A DNA stretch of 64,000 bases from Bacillus smithii (lineage in GTDB: Bacteria; Bacillota; Bacilli; Bacillales; DSM-4216). The notes under the pieces are model-generated. The model made no database searches, was not told the DNA's origin, and saw only the letters and a list, made by a program, of their open reading frames with translations. This document shows, piece by piece, positions 38,601 through 49,870 of the stretch (the stretch's first letter is position 1; each line of letters begins with the position of its first letter). The translations under genes were made by a program, and so were the position numbers. The stretch covers positions 2,336,001 to 2,400,000 of the forward strand of contig NZ_CP012024.1 of NCBI RefSeq assembly GCF_001050115.1, written 5' to 3'.

Positions 38601-38703
38601 TATCCCCTCTTTTGCCACATAGTGAGCTCGACAATCAGCTCATTTTATAGTGTGCGGGGCTTAAAAAAAACTATACGAGGGAATGGATTCGAAAAACGAT
38701 ACG

Positions 38704-39669
38704 TCATTTGAACATTCTAGCGAATATTTTGTTAAAAAAGGCCGTGCGTTCGTCCATTTCCTTGACGGTTATTTGATATAAATACGGTAAATGACCGCTT
38801 CGAGGGCGTTTGAAAAAACGGTTCCATTCTCTAAAGATATCGCTTGGAAACAGCAAATGAGCAAGAAAAAATGGATCATCTTGATATTTGTCCAAAAAAG
38901 GATGTTTCCAAAGAAGGGATTCATCCCAATGAAGAATGGGCAAAACTCTCATGGCAAACTGAATGTAATCATATGTTTTCGGAGCAATGGCAATCAGGTC
39001 GAAATCCGTAATAAACAAGCGATTAGAGCGATCTTTGATAAAATTATGATGGGCGACGTCTCCGTGAATGATCGCCATTTCATCTTGTATCGTGAATTTC
39101 GATATTGCCTCTATCGCTCGTTCCCCCATCCATAAATACTTTTTGATCGCGTTCAAAGATAAATACCATTCCAGTTTCTTTCTATTGGCCTCAAATTCAT
39201 GATGCCTCTCTTTCCATTTTTTTGTTTGATCAAACTGCGAAATAACAGACAAAAAAGAGGAATAAAATGTCTCTGTGCAAGCGTGGAATTCATTTAAAAC
39301 AGAAAGAGCTTGAATTCTTTCTTCTTCTCTTTTATAGGAAAAAGGGGGAATGGATGATTCGATCCATCGGAAAACGCCATAAAATCGTTTTTGAAAGGAG
39401 ATGACTTCTTCCGTTTGCATAGGATGAGGCTCTGCTGTTTTTAAAAAATGAACGCTATGAAGCGAACGAATAAGTGCTTGTTGTTGTTTCCATTTTGTTT
39501 CTGAAGAAAATTCCTTCAGAAACCATGGTCCTGACGGCAAAAAAATTTTCCATTTTCCTTCTTTTATAGGCTTATAGGACAGCACGGGTTCTTTCAACAC
39601 ATTTTGAACAGATAAAAGGAGACGATGACTAAAATCGTCCCCACTACATACATCATTGATCATCATCAT
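38704..39669 (-). CDS. CotS/YsxE-like spore-coat-associated kinase (APH fold)
   Basis: A 321-residue protein with an aminoglycoside-phosphotransferase fold: the catalytic loop IIHGDVAHHNFI near residue 218 and the metal-binding ITDFDLI near 238. Spore coat proteins CotS, CotI, YutH and YsxE belong to this group; substrates are mostly unknown. The lysine-containing N-lobe is GKWKIFLPSGPWFLKEFSS. The gene begins inside the 3' end of safA (start codons at 39661-39669, safA stop at 39653), so it is translationally coupled to safA. Which of three successive ATGs is used is unclear. The frame stays open far upstream only because it overlaps the repetitive part of safA. Confidence 0.8.
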   Translation of the reverse strand: MMMINDVCSGDDFSHRLLLSVQNVLKEPVLSYKPIKEGKWKIFLPSGPWFLKEFSSETKWKQQQALIRSLHSVHFLKTAEPHPMQTEEVISFQKRFYGVFRWIESSIPPFSYKREEERIQALSVLNEFHACTETFYSSFLSVISQFDQTKKWKERHHEFEANRKKLEWYLSLNAIKKYLWMGERAIEAISKFTIQDEMAIIHGDVAHHNFIKDRSNRLFITDFDLIAIAPKTYDYIQFAMRVLPILHWDESLLWKHPFLDKYQDDPFFLAHLLFPSDIFREWNRFFKRPRSGHLPYLYQITVKEMDERTAFFNKIFARMFK

Positions 39670-40897
39670 GACTCTCATCATCCGTTCTAGAGGTCCTAAA
39701 ATCTGAATTTTGATCAGACGCCGGCGGATATCCCTGTTCCCCGTAAGGAGCCGCCGGTCCTGAACTGGGCTGGCCATAAAAACCGTATGGTGCCTGCGGA
39801 TACAGGGGCTGATAAGGCGCCGGCTGAACCGGCATGAAAGTCCCTCCTGGATAAGACGGGATTTGTTGTCCGCTTTGATCTTGGCAATGGCAATCATTTG
39901 ACCATTTACCCTCCGTCGGTCCTGCCTGTTGATAAGGCATTGGTTGATTTGGCATTGGTTGGTTTGGCATCTGATTTGGCATCGGTTGATTTGGCATCGG
40001 CGGATAGACTGCACCAGGATAAGAAGCACCATAATAAGGATCATATCCAGTTCCCGGTGCCACTGGGGAAATCGGAACATAATTCGGCTGGTTCCCGTAA
40101 GCACCCGGAGGATACATTCCTGGAGCCTGACTTTCCGTAAAAGGCAGCAGCGCTGAGGAGGACTCTTCCATTGGTTCATTCATCCCCGCTCCGGGAAGTC
40201 CGTACGGATAGGAAGGCTGGTGAAAAACCGGATTCGCGGCAGGTTGAACAACCGGGACGGGATGCGACCACTGCGGTTGATACGGATAAACCGGGACGGG
40301 AGCGGGATAACAATTCGTATAGTATGGACTTACATATGGAAAGTTCCCGCCACATTCAAATTGGGCGATTTGATGATGATGAGACGATGATTCCTTTTCT
40401 TCCGTGAATTCCACTGACTCCTCCAGTCCGGGAAATATATTGGGCGGCACCTTATGAATTTCTTTTTGCGTTTGTTGACTAATTTGTTTGTTCATTTGCT
40501 CCATTGTCACGTCAAAATGCTGATTGATTTCTATATCCGGAACGATTGGCTGCGGCATTATGGGGGCGACATGTTTGGGCTTTTCTTTCGGGACTTCTTT
40601 TTTGGTGACTTGGCTGGGCGTTTCTGCGGTTGGAATAGTAGGAGGTTTCGATTCTTTAAATGGATGTTCGTATTTTTTTATTTCTTTTCCATGATGTCCA
40701 TGGTGGCCATGATGATGGCTGGGCCCTTTTTTTACGTTTCCCCCTGTTCCGGGTATTTTAATTTTCATGCCAGGCATAATCATTTCCGGATTGGAGAGCT
40801 GAGAATTTATCTTTTTTAATTCTTCAAAAGACACGCCGTACTTTTTTGCGATCGTCCACAGCGTATCACCTTTTTGCACTATATGGATCTTCAACAT
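39653..40897 (-). CDS. safA: Spore morphogenetic protein SafA (LysM)
   Basis: A 414-residue protein starting with a LysM domain (residues 1-49: MLKIHIVQKGDTLWTIAKKY, ending MPGMKIKIPG) that anchors it to cortex peptidoglycan. A His/Gly/Lys-rich linker, a Pro/Lys-rich region, and a long C-terminal tail rich in Pro, Tyr, Gln and Gly follow, with MPNQP repeats near 312-333. SafA organises the inner coat. The ATG at 40895-40897 follows AAGGAGGG; upstream codons in frame are not credible. It lies 140 bases downstream of nadA, as in B. subtilis, and overlaps the kinase gene at its end. Confidence 0.9.
   Translation of the reverse strand: MLKIHIVQKGDTLWTIAKKYGVSFEELKKINSQLSNPEMIMPGMKIKIPGTGGNVKKGPSHHHGHHGHHGKEIKKYEHPFKESKPPTIPTAETPSQVTKKEVPKEKPKHVAPIMPQPIVPDIEINQHFDVTMEQMNKQISQQTQKEIHKVPPNIFPGLEESVEFTEEKESSSHHHQIAQFECGGNFPYVSPYYTNCYPAPVPVYPYQPQWSHPVPVVQPAANPVFHQPSYPYGLPGAGMNEPMEESSSALLPFTESQAPGMYPPGAYGNQPNYVPISPVAPGTGYDPYYGASYPGAVYPPMPNQPMPNQMPNQPMPNQPMPYQQAGPTEGKWSNDCHCQDQSGQQIPSYPGGTFMPVQPAPYQPLYPQAPYGFYGQPSSGPAAPYGEQGYPPASDQNSDFRTSRTDDESHDDDQ
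39937..40003 (-). repeat. 15-base tandem repeat in safA
   Basis: About four and a half near-identical units of GGCATYGGTTGRTTT (plus strand) occur in tandem, one shortened by three bases. All changes keep the frame and encode MPNQP units of the SafA tail. Such arrays often vary in copy number between strains. Confidence 0.85.
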
Positions 40898-41037
40898 TTT
40901 TCCCTCCTTAGGCGTAAGTCCATATATTGTATGCCTCAGATCCCAAAATGCGATTGAACTTACACAAAAATTTATGTTTTTTCCCCAAAAAATATGCCTT
41001 TCCTGCTCGGAAAGACATGATAGGCGGCCATTTTGAA

Positions 41038-42144
41038 TCATGCAAGTGCAAGCATTCGTTCAAGCGCAAGTTTGGCTTCAATCGCTACTTGTTCAGGCAC
41101 CTTGATGAAATTGACGGAATCTCCTTTGTAAATGGACTCCAATGACCAAAGCAGATGGGGAAGATCAATACGGTTCATCGTCATACACGGGCAAAAATTC
41201 GGGTTAAGGGAAATAATATGTTTATCCGGATGTTGTTTGATCAGACGACTGACGAGATTCATTTCTGTTCCAATCGCCCAAGATGTTCCCGGCGCCGCTT
41301 TTTCAATTGTTTGGATAATGTAGTTCGTGGAACCGCTGCTATCCGAAGCCTCCACGACTTCCCGACGACATTCCGGATGTACGATAATATTGATGTTCGG
41401 ATATTTATTCCGTACTTCCCGGACATTATGGATAGTAAAATTTTCATGTACAGAACAATGCCCTTTCCATAAAATCACTTTAATCTCATTCACATCCCCA
41501 TCGTAGATCAATTCGTCTTTCAACGGGTCCCAAAGAGCCATTTGTTGAAGATCGACACCTAAATCATAAGCGGTATTTCGTCCAAGATGTTGGTCCGGGA
41601 GAAACAGAATTCGTTCTTTTTGCGAGAATCCCCATTTCAATATTTTATGGGCATTGGAAGAAGTGACCGTGGCTCCGCCGTTTCTGCCAACAAATGCTTT
41701 GATCTCCGCCGTGGAATTCACATATGTTAATGGCAAAACGGTGTCGCCAAACCAATTCGCCAGCTTGTTCCATGCCCTCTCTGTTTGATGGATATCCGCC
41801 ATATCCGCCATCGAGCAGCCGGCTTTCCTATCGGGCAATATCACTTTTTGATCAGGCGCGGTCAAAATATCAGCCGTCTCCGCCATAAAATGAACACCGC
41901 AAAAGACGATGTATTCCGCCTTTTTATTATCAGCGGAAATCCTCGCAAGCTTAAAAGAATCTCCAACGGCATCCGCAAATTGAATCACTTCATCCCTTTG
42001 ATAATGATGCCCGGGAATAAACAATCGTTCTCCTAAACGAGTTTTCAATTCTCGGACTCTTTCTTCCATCTCTTGAATGGTCATCTTGTTATAATGCTCC
42101 GGAATCACCGTTGTTTGTTGAAGCGCCTGCAACAAATTCATCAT
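41038..42144 (-). CDS. nadA: Quinolinate synthase
   Basis: A 368-residue iron-sulfur enzyme condensing iminoaspartate with dihydroxyacetone phosphate to quinolinate in de novo NAD synthesis. The three cluster cysteines fall at Cys110 (KAGCSM), Cys230 (KGHCSVHE) and Cys320 (NFCPC), the same numbers as recalled for the B. subtilis enzyme. AAAGGGGGATTGG precedes the ATG. It follows nadC by 12 bases as third gene of nadB-nadC-nadA. The cluster is probably supplied by the nearby NifS. Confidence 0.96.
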   Translation of the reverse strand: MMNLLQALQQTTVIPEHYNKMTIQEMEERVRELKTRLGERLFIPGHHYQRDEVIQFADAVGDSFKLARISADNKKAEYIVFCGVHFMAETADILTAPDQKVILPDRKAGCSMADMADIHQTERAWNKLANWFGDTVLPLTYVNSTAEIKAFVGRNGGATVTSSNAHKILKWGFSQKERILFLPDQHLGRNTAYDLGVDLQQMALWDPLKDELIYDGDVNEIKVILWKGHCSVHENFTIHNVREVRNKYPNINIIVHPECRREVVEASDSSGSTNYIIQTIEKAAPGTSWAIGTEMNLVSRLIKQHPDKHIISLNPNFCPCMTMNRIDLPHLLWSLESIYKGDSVNFIKVPEQVAIEAKLALERMLALA

Positions 42145-42156
42145 CCAATCCCCCTT

Positions 42157-43002
42157 TTAAGATATAAAATTTGGCTGCACCTTTGCGCTGATATCGAGCA
42201 CTTGGTAAGAGTGGGTCAAAAAGCCAAGAGAAATCCATTGTACACCCGTTTCGGCATACGCTCTCAAATTCGACAAAGTAATGCCTCCTGAAGCTTCTGT
42301 ACGAATATGATTCGGCACATAAATGATCCAATCGCGTATTTGTTCCGGAGTGCAATTATCAAACATAATAACATCGGCACCGGCTTCTACCGCTTCCAGC
42401 AGCTGTTCTTTCGTTTCAATTTCCACTTCTACTTTCGTCGTGTGCCCGGCAAACTGTTTTGCCCTTTTCACCGCAGACAAAATACTCCCTGCAAATGCAA
42501 TATGATTATCTTTTAACATAATGGCATCAAAAAGTCCTTTGCGATGGTTATAGCCTCCGCCTACTCGAACGGCATATTTTTCAAGCATCCTTAGACCGGG
42601 AGTTGTTTTTCTTGTATCGCAAATATTCGCCCCCGTCCCTTTAACGATTTCAACTGCCTTAGCCGTTACTGTGGCAATCCCGGACATCCTTTGAATCAAA
42701 TTTAAGATCACCCTTTCGCCTTGGAGAAGGCCGCGCATCGCACCCTTGATTTCAGCTATGAGTTCTCCTTTTTCCACAACATCGCCATCTTTCCGATATA
42801 CGGTTACCTCCGAAGTGGGATCGATCAGACGAAAACCTGTCTTAATGACATCACTGCCACAAAAAACGCCGTCCGCCTTTGACAAAAAGTAAAAAGAGCC
42901 GCGATCATCAGCCGTAAAAATGGCTTCTGCACTTATATCCCCGTCCCCAATATCTTCGATAAAAAAATCTTTAAGCATGGATTCCAGTTTGATGCGATTC
43001 AT
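42157..43002 (-). CDS. nadC: Nicotinate-nucleotide pyrophosphorylase (carboxylating)
   Basis: A 281-residue quinolinate phosphoribosyltransferase making nicotinate mononucleotide. NLIQRMSGIATVTAKAVEIV near residue 100, CDTRKTTPGLRMLEKYAVRVGGGYNHR near 130-156 and EASGGITLSN near 246 are the substrate-binding parts. Its start overlaps the end of nadB by 32 bases, more than the usual few, suggesting coupled translation in the nadBCA operon. Confidence 0.96.
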   Translation of the reverse strand: MNRIKLESMLKDFFIEDIGDGDISAEAIFTADDRGSFYFLSKADGVFCGSDVIKTGFRLIDPTSEVTVYRKDGDVVEKGELIAEIKGAMRGLLQGERVILNLIQRMSGIATVTAKAVEIVKGTGANICDTRKTTPGLRMLEKYAVRVGGGYNHRKGLFDAIMLKDNHIAFAGSILSAVKRAKQFAGHTTKVEVEIETKEQLLEAVEAGADVIMFDNCTPEQIRDWIIYVPNHIRTEASGGITLSNLRAYAETGVQWISLGFLTHSYQVLDISAKVQPNFIS

Positions 43003-44566
43003 AAGACCCTCTCCTCCATGTTATTTTCGTTTGTTCATGGATAATGCGCCGACCTTTCCAAAAAAGGTCTTCATTTGGAAAATCGCTTCGTATGTGGGCA
43101 CCGCGACTCTCTTTCCGAATCAATGCCGACTTCGTCATGATAAAACTATTGATAAACATAAAAATCGTTTGAATTTGTTCGATTGATAGCCTTTCCAAAG
43201 ATTGTTCCATCAAAGATTCCAAAAACTGAACCGGCAGCCAATTCAATTGTCTGTTAAGTCCGGCTTCATCTCGGATGACGCCTACATTTTCGATCATGTT
43301 CCATTTCAACTGTTCTGAATCGAGATTTGGCATTTCGTCTTCTTTCACTTTCAACGGATAGTCATAAAGAACGGATCGTATCGACGAAACGTGAGATTCA
43401 TGGTTGATAAACTCAGCTGTTCTTTTCCCAAACACAAGCCCTTCTAAAAGAGAATTACTGGCCAGCCTATTGGCTCCATGGACCCCGCTGGATGCTGTTT
43501 CCCCGATCGCATATAATCCATTGACCGAAGTTCGTCCAAAGGAATCGATGACGATTCCGCCCATTAAAAAGTGGCTTCCGGGCACTACCGGGATTTTTCC
43601 TTCCTTAAGATCCACACCCTGCTCGCGGCATAATTGAGAAATGCTCGGGAACTTTTCTTCAAAATGAGATATTCCGCTTATATCTAAAAAAACGTCCTGC
43701 TGTTCTGCTCTTCTTTTGTAAATCTCATAGGCGACAATATGTCTCGGAGCCAAATCTTTTTGTGGATGAACTCCTTCCATGATCCGCCTTCCTTTACTGT
43801 CCAGTAAAATAGCTCCGGCTCCTCTTACCGCTTCTGAAATTAAACCTTTTGTTGCTCCATCTACGTATAACAATGTTGGGTGGAACTGAACAAATTCCAT
43901 ATCAGCCACTGCCGCTCCAGCTCGGTAAGCCATCGCCACTCCATCTCCGATCATTCGCGGATGATTGGATGTATACGGATAAAGTGCGCCTGCTCCCCCT
44001 GTTGCCAGAACAATATGACGGCCAAAATAGCGATGAACAGAACCGTCAACTGATTTTGCCGCTACGCCGATACATCGGCTTCGATCGTTTGTAAGCAGTA
44101 GTTCAAAAACCAGCTCATTCTCCACTATTTCAACATTTGGCGGTAACCGATCCAATAAAAATTCAATTAAATAACGACCTGTTGCATCCCCGCCGCAATG
44201 AACAATTCGGCGGCGACTATGGGCTCCTTCAAGTCCTAACGCCACCTCTCCCGTTTCATTCCGGTCAACAGGAAGACCGCTTTTGATTAACTCTTTCACC
44301 ACTTCAGAACCTTCCCGCACGAGGCTATCCACTACTTTAGTAGATTGGTGGTACCTTCCGGCAACTAACGTATCCTGAACATGCAAATCCAATCGATCCG
44401 TCTCGGAAACAACCGCAGCAATCCCTCCCTGTGCCTTGTAAGAGTTGCTGTTTCGGATTTTGCTTTTTGTCATGATCACTACATGAAATTGCGGATGAAG
44501 ATAGCGAGCAAGCTGAAGAGCCGCCACCCCTCCCCCGATAATCACTACATCCGCTTCTTTCTCCAT
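42971..44566 (-). CDS. nadB: L-aspartate oxidase
   Basis: A 531-residue FAD enzyme oxidising aspartate to iminoaspartate for NadA. The FAD-binding motif VVIIGGGVAALQLARYL lies at residues 7-23, the flavoprotein active-site stretch QFHPTLLYVDG near 227, and GLYAIGETASSGVHGANRLASNSLLEGLVFG near 345-375. First gene of nadBCA. Its promoter faces that of nifS, and a candidate NiaR operator lies between them. Confidence 0.96.
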   Translation of the reverse strand: MEKEADVVIIGGGVAALQLARYLHPQFHVVIMTKSKIRNSNSYKAQGGIAAVVSETDRLDLHVQDTLVAGRYHQSTKVVDSLVREGSEVVKELIKSGLPVDRNETGEVALGLEGAHSRRRIVHCGGDATGRYLIEFLLDRLPPNVEIVENELVFELLLTNDRSRCIGVAAKSVDGSVHRYFGRHIVLATGGAGALYPYTSNHPRMIGDGVAMAYRAGAAVADMEFVQFHPTLLYVDGATKGLISEAVRGAGAILLDSKGRRIMEGVHPQKDLAPRHIVAYEIYKRRAEQQDVFLDISGISHFEEKFPSISQLCREQGVDLKEGKIPVVPGSHFLMGGIVIDSFGRTSVNGLYAIGETASSGVHGANRLASNSLLEGLVFGKRTAEFINHESHVSSIRSVLYDYPLKVKEDEMPNLDSEQLKWNMIENVGVIRDEAGLNRQLNWLPVQFLESLMEQSLERLSIEQIQTIFMFINSFIMTKSALIRKESRGAHIRSDFPNEDLFWKGRRIIHEQTKITWRRGSYESHQTGIHA

Positions 44567-44645
44567 TCTTTATCTCTCCTTTTTGTCTCTACACGCCTGT
44601 AACATTTTCCTCTATACTCCCCCGGAGATTTTTATTTGAATTTTT

Positions 44646-44691
44646 ACAGATGTCTTGACACATATATTTGCATAAAATTAAACTATTGACA
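44646..44691. promoter_or_regulatory. Divergent nadB/nifS promoters with candidate NiaR operator
   Basis: ACAGATGTCTTGACACATAT (44646-44665) contains the perfect palindrome TGTCTTGACA with TT centre. TTGACA at 44655-44660 is a -35 box for nifS, with TAAACT 18 bases on. TTGTCA (complement of 44686-44691) is a -35 box for nadB with AATATA 18 bases on. A repressor here would cover both promoters. Similar to the site at niaP (4625-4647). Confidence 0.6.
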
Positions 44692-44741
44692 AGCATTTTT
44701 TGAAATCGTTTTTTTTGACAGAATCGAAAGGAGTGGGAAAA

Positions 44742-45905
44742 ATGAAATATTTTGACTGTGCGGCCACTGTTCCAATGGACGAAGAAGCTCTTTCTGCCTA
44801 TGTGGAAATCAGCAAAATATATTTTGGAAACAGCAAAAGCCATCATAACATCGGGATCAGCGCCCGGGACGTATTGGAGAACGGCCGCTCCATTCTTGCC
44901 GAACAAATGGGTGTAGAACCTAAAGGACTTTTTTTTACTTCAGGAGGAACAGAAAGCAATTTGCTTGCCATCATATCACTAGCCAGAAAAGCGCGGGAAA
45001 TCGGCAGAGGAAACCATATCATCACGGCTGAAAGTGAACATGCTTCTGTCCTTTCCGCCGTTCACTTTCTGGAAAAAGAGGGATTTCAAATAACCAAACT
45101 GAAAATGGAAAAAAACGGTCAAATATCGACCGAACAAGTCCTTGAAAATCTTCGTCCTGACACGATATTGATTTCCATCCAACACGTGAATCAAGAAATC
45201 GGAACACTTCAACCTATACAGGAAATCAGCAGGCTTATCGATCGAAAAAAAGTGTTATTTCACACAGATTGCGTCCAATCTTTTGGAAAAGTCGATATAC
45301 GAGAAATCATTCCTTATGTGGACAGTCTCTCCGTTGCTTCTCACAAAATCGGCGGACCGAAAGGAGTCGGAGCCGTCTATATTCGCCCAGACTGCTCCTA
45401 TGAACCGGTCTTTCCGCTTCTTTCGCAAGAAGACGGATTCCGTGGCGGAACGATCAACGTACCCGGAATTGCCGCCTTCGCGTTAGCTGCTGCCAAAACA
45501 GATCCTCCATCTTACTGGAAAGAATGCTCAAGAAAGCGTAAACTTTTTCGTTCCGCCTTGCCAGACTTCCCATACACCATTTATGAGGCGGAACAAAGCG
45601 TCCAGCTTCCATCCATTATCGGAATGACCATGGACGGAATAGAAGGGCAGCTTGTCATGCTCGAATGCAACCGGCTTGGCTTTGCCATTTCCACCGGCAG
45701 TGCGTGTTCAGAAGGAAAAGGAGAAGGAACCAAAACGATTACCGCCATGAGAGAACCTGATGCTTCTGCAAAACAGTTTTTCCGAATATCCTTCAGCGAT
45801 CAAACGCCTGATGTTGATATCATAGAGCTGGCAAAAACACTTTATGACATCGCTCGCCGGTTCTCTCCGGGTTCGCTAGCTCAACGAACTATGATACAAT
45901 CGTAG
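44742..45905 (+). CDS. nifS: Cysteine desulfurase NifS (NadA-dedicated)
   Basis: A 387-residue PLP enzyme taking sulfur from cysteine. The cofactor lysine is Lys202 (SVASHKIGGPKG), TSGGTESN (66-73) and ESEHASVL bind PLP, and the persulfide cysteine lies in STGSACSEG near 322. In B. subtilis this nad-linked NifS is needed to mature the NadA cluster. The ATG at 44742 follows GGAGTGG. It is divergent from nadB and forms a unit with niaR downstream. Confidence 0.93.
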   Translation: MKYFDCAATVPMDEEALSAYVEISKIYFGNSKSHHNIGISARDVLENGRSILAEQMGVEPKGLFFTSGGTESNLLAIISLARKAREIGRGNHIITAESEHASVLSAVHFLEKEGFQITKLKMEKNGQISTEQVLENLRPDTILISIQHVNQEIGTLQPIQEISRLIDRKKVLFHTDCVQSFGKVDIREIIPYVDSLSVASHKIGGPKGVGAVYIRPDCSYEPVFPLLSQEDGFRGGTINVPGIAAFALAAAKTDPPSYWKECSRKRKLFRSALPDFPYTIYEAEQSVQLPSIIGMTMDGIEGQLVMLECNRLGFAISTGSACSEGKGEGTKTITAMREPDASAKQFFRISFSDQTPDVDIIELAKTLYDIARRFSPGSLAQRTMIQS

Positions 45906-45949
45906 TAGAAAATCGGCTAAAAGATATTGAAGCAATTGGAGGGATTTTG

Positions 45950-46489
45950 TTGTCTTCCGGCAGAAAAATTTTAGGGGAAGAAAGAAGAACGCTTATTTTG
46001 CAGTATTTAAAACAATCGTCTGATCCGATCACTGGAAGCGAACTAGCGAAAAAAACCAACGTTAGCCGTCAAGTGATTGTTAACGATATTACTATTTTAA
46101 AAGCAAGAAATGAACCGATTATTGCCACAAGCCAAGGATATATGTATTTACCTCAGTCAGGCAATGATGGCGTTTTTGAGCGGACGATCGCCTGTTATCA
46201 TTCTCCGGATGAAGCGGAAGCGGAGCTTAATTTGCTTGTGGACTATGGTCTTACCGTAAAAGATGTGAAAATCGAACATCCTGTATACGGTGATTTAACA
46301 GCATCCATAATGGTATCCAATCGCAAAGAGGTCGAACAGTTTATGGCCAGAATTCGCGAAACGAACGCTGCCTTTTTGTCGGAGTTGACCGACGGTGTGC
46401 ATCTCCATACTGTCAGTGCCAAGGATTCCCGCACTCTTGACGCAGCGGAAAAAGCCCTGAAAAAAGCAGGATTTCTCTTAGACGAATAG
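45950..46489 (+). CDS. nadR: NAD biosynthesis repressor NiaR (NadR/YrxA)
   Basis: A 179-residue regulator: N-terminal winged helix (about 1-65) with TGSELAKKTNVSRQVIVNDI and a C-terminal 3H domain (about 75-179) carrying three conserved histidines, CYHSPDEAE, IEHPVYGDL and LHTVSA, that bind metal and sense nicotinic acid. It represses nadBCA and niacin transport when niacin is present. Two TTG codons are possible starts; the second, at 45950, is better spaced from GGAGGG. It follows nifS by 44 bases. Confidence 0.92.
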   Translation: MSSGRKILGEERRTLILQYLKQSSDPITGSELAKKTNVSRQVIVNDITILKARNEPIIATSQGYMYLPQSGNDGVFERTIACYHSPDEAEAELNLLVDYGLTVKDVKIEHPVYGDLTASIMVSNRKEVEQFMARIRETNAAFLSELTDGVHLHTVSAKDSRTLDAAEKALKKAGFLLDE

Positions 46490-46562
46490 TTTGACGCCTC
46501 GGAGCACCCGCAAAGGTTTTATTGAATTTCCTGGCTTAATCGCTCTTTTCATTTCATTTATG

Positions 46563-46605
46563 AAAAAAGGGCATCAAAAGCCTTTTTGGCTGGATGCCCG
46601 TTTTC
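46563..46605. terminator. Bidirectional terminator between niaR and pheA
   Basis: GGGCATC (46569-46575) pairs with GATGCCC (46593-46599), with a nested AAAGCC/GGCT stem. TTTTTTC follows on the minus strand and GTTTTCC on the plus strand. Confidence 0.75.
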
Positions 46606-46610
46606 CATAT

Positions 46611-47456
46611 TTAAATTTGATACGATAAATAGCTTCCAAGAACTTTGACTGTACAACCCAGCGCTTCCATCTCAGCAAAGGCGTTGGGAAGCAAAATGTC
46701 GTCCATCCTTTGATTAATATCGATAATGAAAAAATAGTTTCCCAGTCCGGTCTTGACCGGCCTGGATTCAATCTTGCTCAAGTTGATTTTTCGCCAAGCA
46801 AGCGCTGATAACACTTGATGAAGCGCCCCCGCTTGATCCGATGGCAATGTGACCATAATCGTCGTCTTCTCCACACCAGACTCATAAGGTAATTCCAGCT
46901 TTTGTTCTTCTTTGGACAGCACAATAAATTTGGTATGGTTGAAATCATAATCGTGAATATTTTCCTTCACGATGGTTAAGCCGTATTTTTCGGCGGATAA
47001 TGAATTCCCAATCGCAGCGGTGAGCTCTTCCGGATGTTCACTTACGTAACGTGCAGCGGCAGCAGTCGATGCTGCTTCTTCACATGGCACTTTCTCAAAA
47101 TATGTATGTAAAAACTTATAGCATTGGGCAATGGCATGAGGATGAGACATCACTTTTTCGATGTTCTTCCAACGCTCTGCATTTTGAGGATGCATTAATA
47201 AATGCTGCCGAATGGGGGCAATCAACTCTGCAATAATTTTTAAATCGACTTCCTGGGTTAAATAATCAATGGTTAAATTCACGGTTCCTTCCAAAGTATT
47301 CTCCAGCGGTACTACTGCCAAATCCGCTTTTCCTTCCATAACCTCATCCATACACTCCGGAATGGTCATGCATGCTTTTTTTTCCGCTTTTGGAAAAGCA
47401 GAACAAACGGCTAAATCTGTAAATGTCGCCGCAGGTCCTAAATAAGATATCTTCAT
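46611..47456 (-). CDS. pheA: Prephenate dehydratase
   Basis: A 281-residue enzyme of phenylalanine synthesis. The catalytic domain (1-180) begins MKISYLGPAATFTDLA and includes NHTKFIVL, where the TRF-type catalytic threonine stands as T-K-F. The ACT regulatory domain (about 198-275) carries GALHQVLSALAWRKINLSKIESRP, the phenylalanine-binding site for feedback inhibition. The ATG at 47454-47456 follows GGGAGAGAG. It lies 250 bases downstream of pheB. Confidence 0.95.
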   Translation of the reverse strand: MKISYLGPAATFTDLAVCSAFPKAEKKACMTIPECMDEVMEGKADLAVVPLENTLEGTVNLTIDYLTQEVDLKIIAELIAPIRQHLLMHPQNAERWKNIEKVMSHPHAIAQCYKFLHTYFEKVPCEEAASTAAAARYVSEHPEELTAAIGNSLSAEKYGLTIVKENIHDYDFNHTKFIVLSKEEQKLELPYESGVEKTTIMVTLPSDQAGALHQVLSALAWRKINLSKIESRPVKTGLGNYFFIIDINQRMDDILLPNAFAEMEALGCTVKVLGSYLSYQI

Positions 47457-47706
47457 TTGATTTCTCTCTCCCTCTGTCAAGAAAATTATGAAAAATGGAG
47501 TGACACTCCCATCGGTGTTTCACGGATGATTAATGGAGCTATTTAGGCATCAGAGGCAACTGCCCCTCCATGCGGGAACAAGAATGGTTAGTGGAACCAA
47601 TCGGGCATTTAGAGGCAGTTAGACCTTTTCCCCTTCTCTTTTTTCTCCTGCACATCTCCTAAAAAGGGCTTACTGTCCCTTAATGTGGGAATAATATACC
47701 TAATTT

Positions 47707-48162
47707 TTATGCACCCGAACCTAGCACTTCCACTTTTTCGACAAATTCCAGTTTTTTCAGCTTGTTGAGCAAGTCATCCAAGTCCGTTGACATATTGGTC
47801 ACGTCAAGCGAAAGAGTGACATTCGCCCGGCCTTGAATGGGAATCGTCTGGTGGATGGTCAGCACATTGCAATGGAAACGAGCCGCTACCTCGAGCAATT
47901 GTGACAGCGTCCCTGAACGATCCTCCAAATAAAAAAACAACGTAATGATCTTCTCTTTTACAACCGTATGGAAAGGGAATACGGTATCCCTGTATTTATA
48001 AAAGGCGCTCCGGCTTAAATCAACTTTGTTTACAGCATCTTGGACCGAATCGGCTTTTCCGCGTTCCAAAAGTTCTTTCACTTCCAACGTTTTTTTCATG
48101 GCTTCCGGCAGGACATCCTCACGAACTAAGTAAAATTTTTGATTCAGATCCTTTTTTCGCAA
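47707..48162 (-). CDS. pheB: ACT-domain protein PheB
   Basis: A 151-residue protein of the UPF0735/PheB family with [26 protein letters not shown] at its start, the [17 protein letters not shown] segment near 44-60 and a C-terminal ACT domain (about 70-148). It was once taken as chorismate mutase; a regulatory role in aromatic amino acid metabolism is more likely. I take the TTG at 48160-48162 behind GGGGG; upstream ATG codons do not fit the family start. It sits between obg and pheA. Confidence 0.85.
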   Translation of the reverse strand: MRKKDLNQKFYLVREDVLPEAMKKTLEVKELLERGKADSVQDAVNKVDLSRSAFYKYRDTVFPFHTVVKEKIITLFFYLEDRSGTLSQLLEVAARFHCNVLTIHQTIPIQGRANVTLSLDVTNMSTDLDDLLNKLKKLEFVEKVEVLGSGA

Positions 48163-48266
48163 TGCATTTTCCCCCAATTGCGATAAAATAAAACTTTTGG
48201 CAGTGCTAGTGGAAAAGAATCTTCGGCCGAACATAGCTTAACGAATAGTCCGGCCCGACTCCATCA

Positions 48267-49870
<1,604 letters not shown>

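Noticed and set aside
39937-40003. Possible CRISPR-like array
   Set aside because: The units are directly adjacent, 15 bases long, without spacers, and lie in frame inside safA.
39670-40179. A 170-residue N-terminal extension of the kinase frame
   Set aside because: It is the shifted frame of the repetitive safA tail, rich in Arg/Cys/Gln, and does not resemble any kinase.
47457-47706. Possible T-box or attenuator in front of pheA
   Set aside because: No T-box core, specifier stem or terminator with T-run could be found in these 250 bases.
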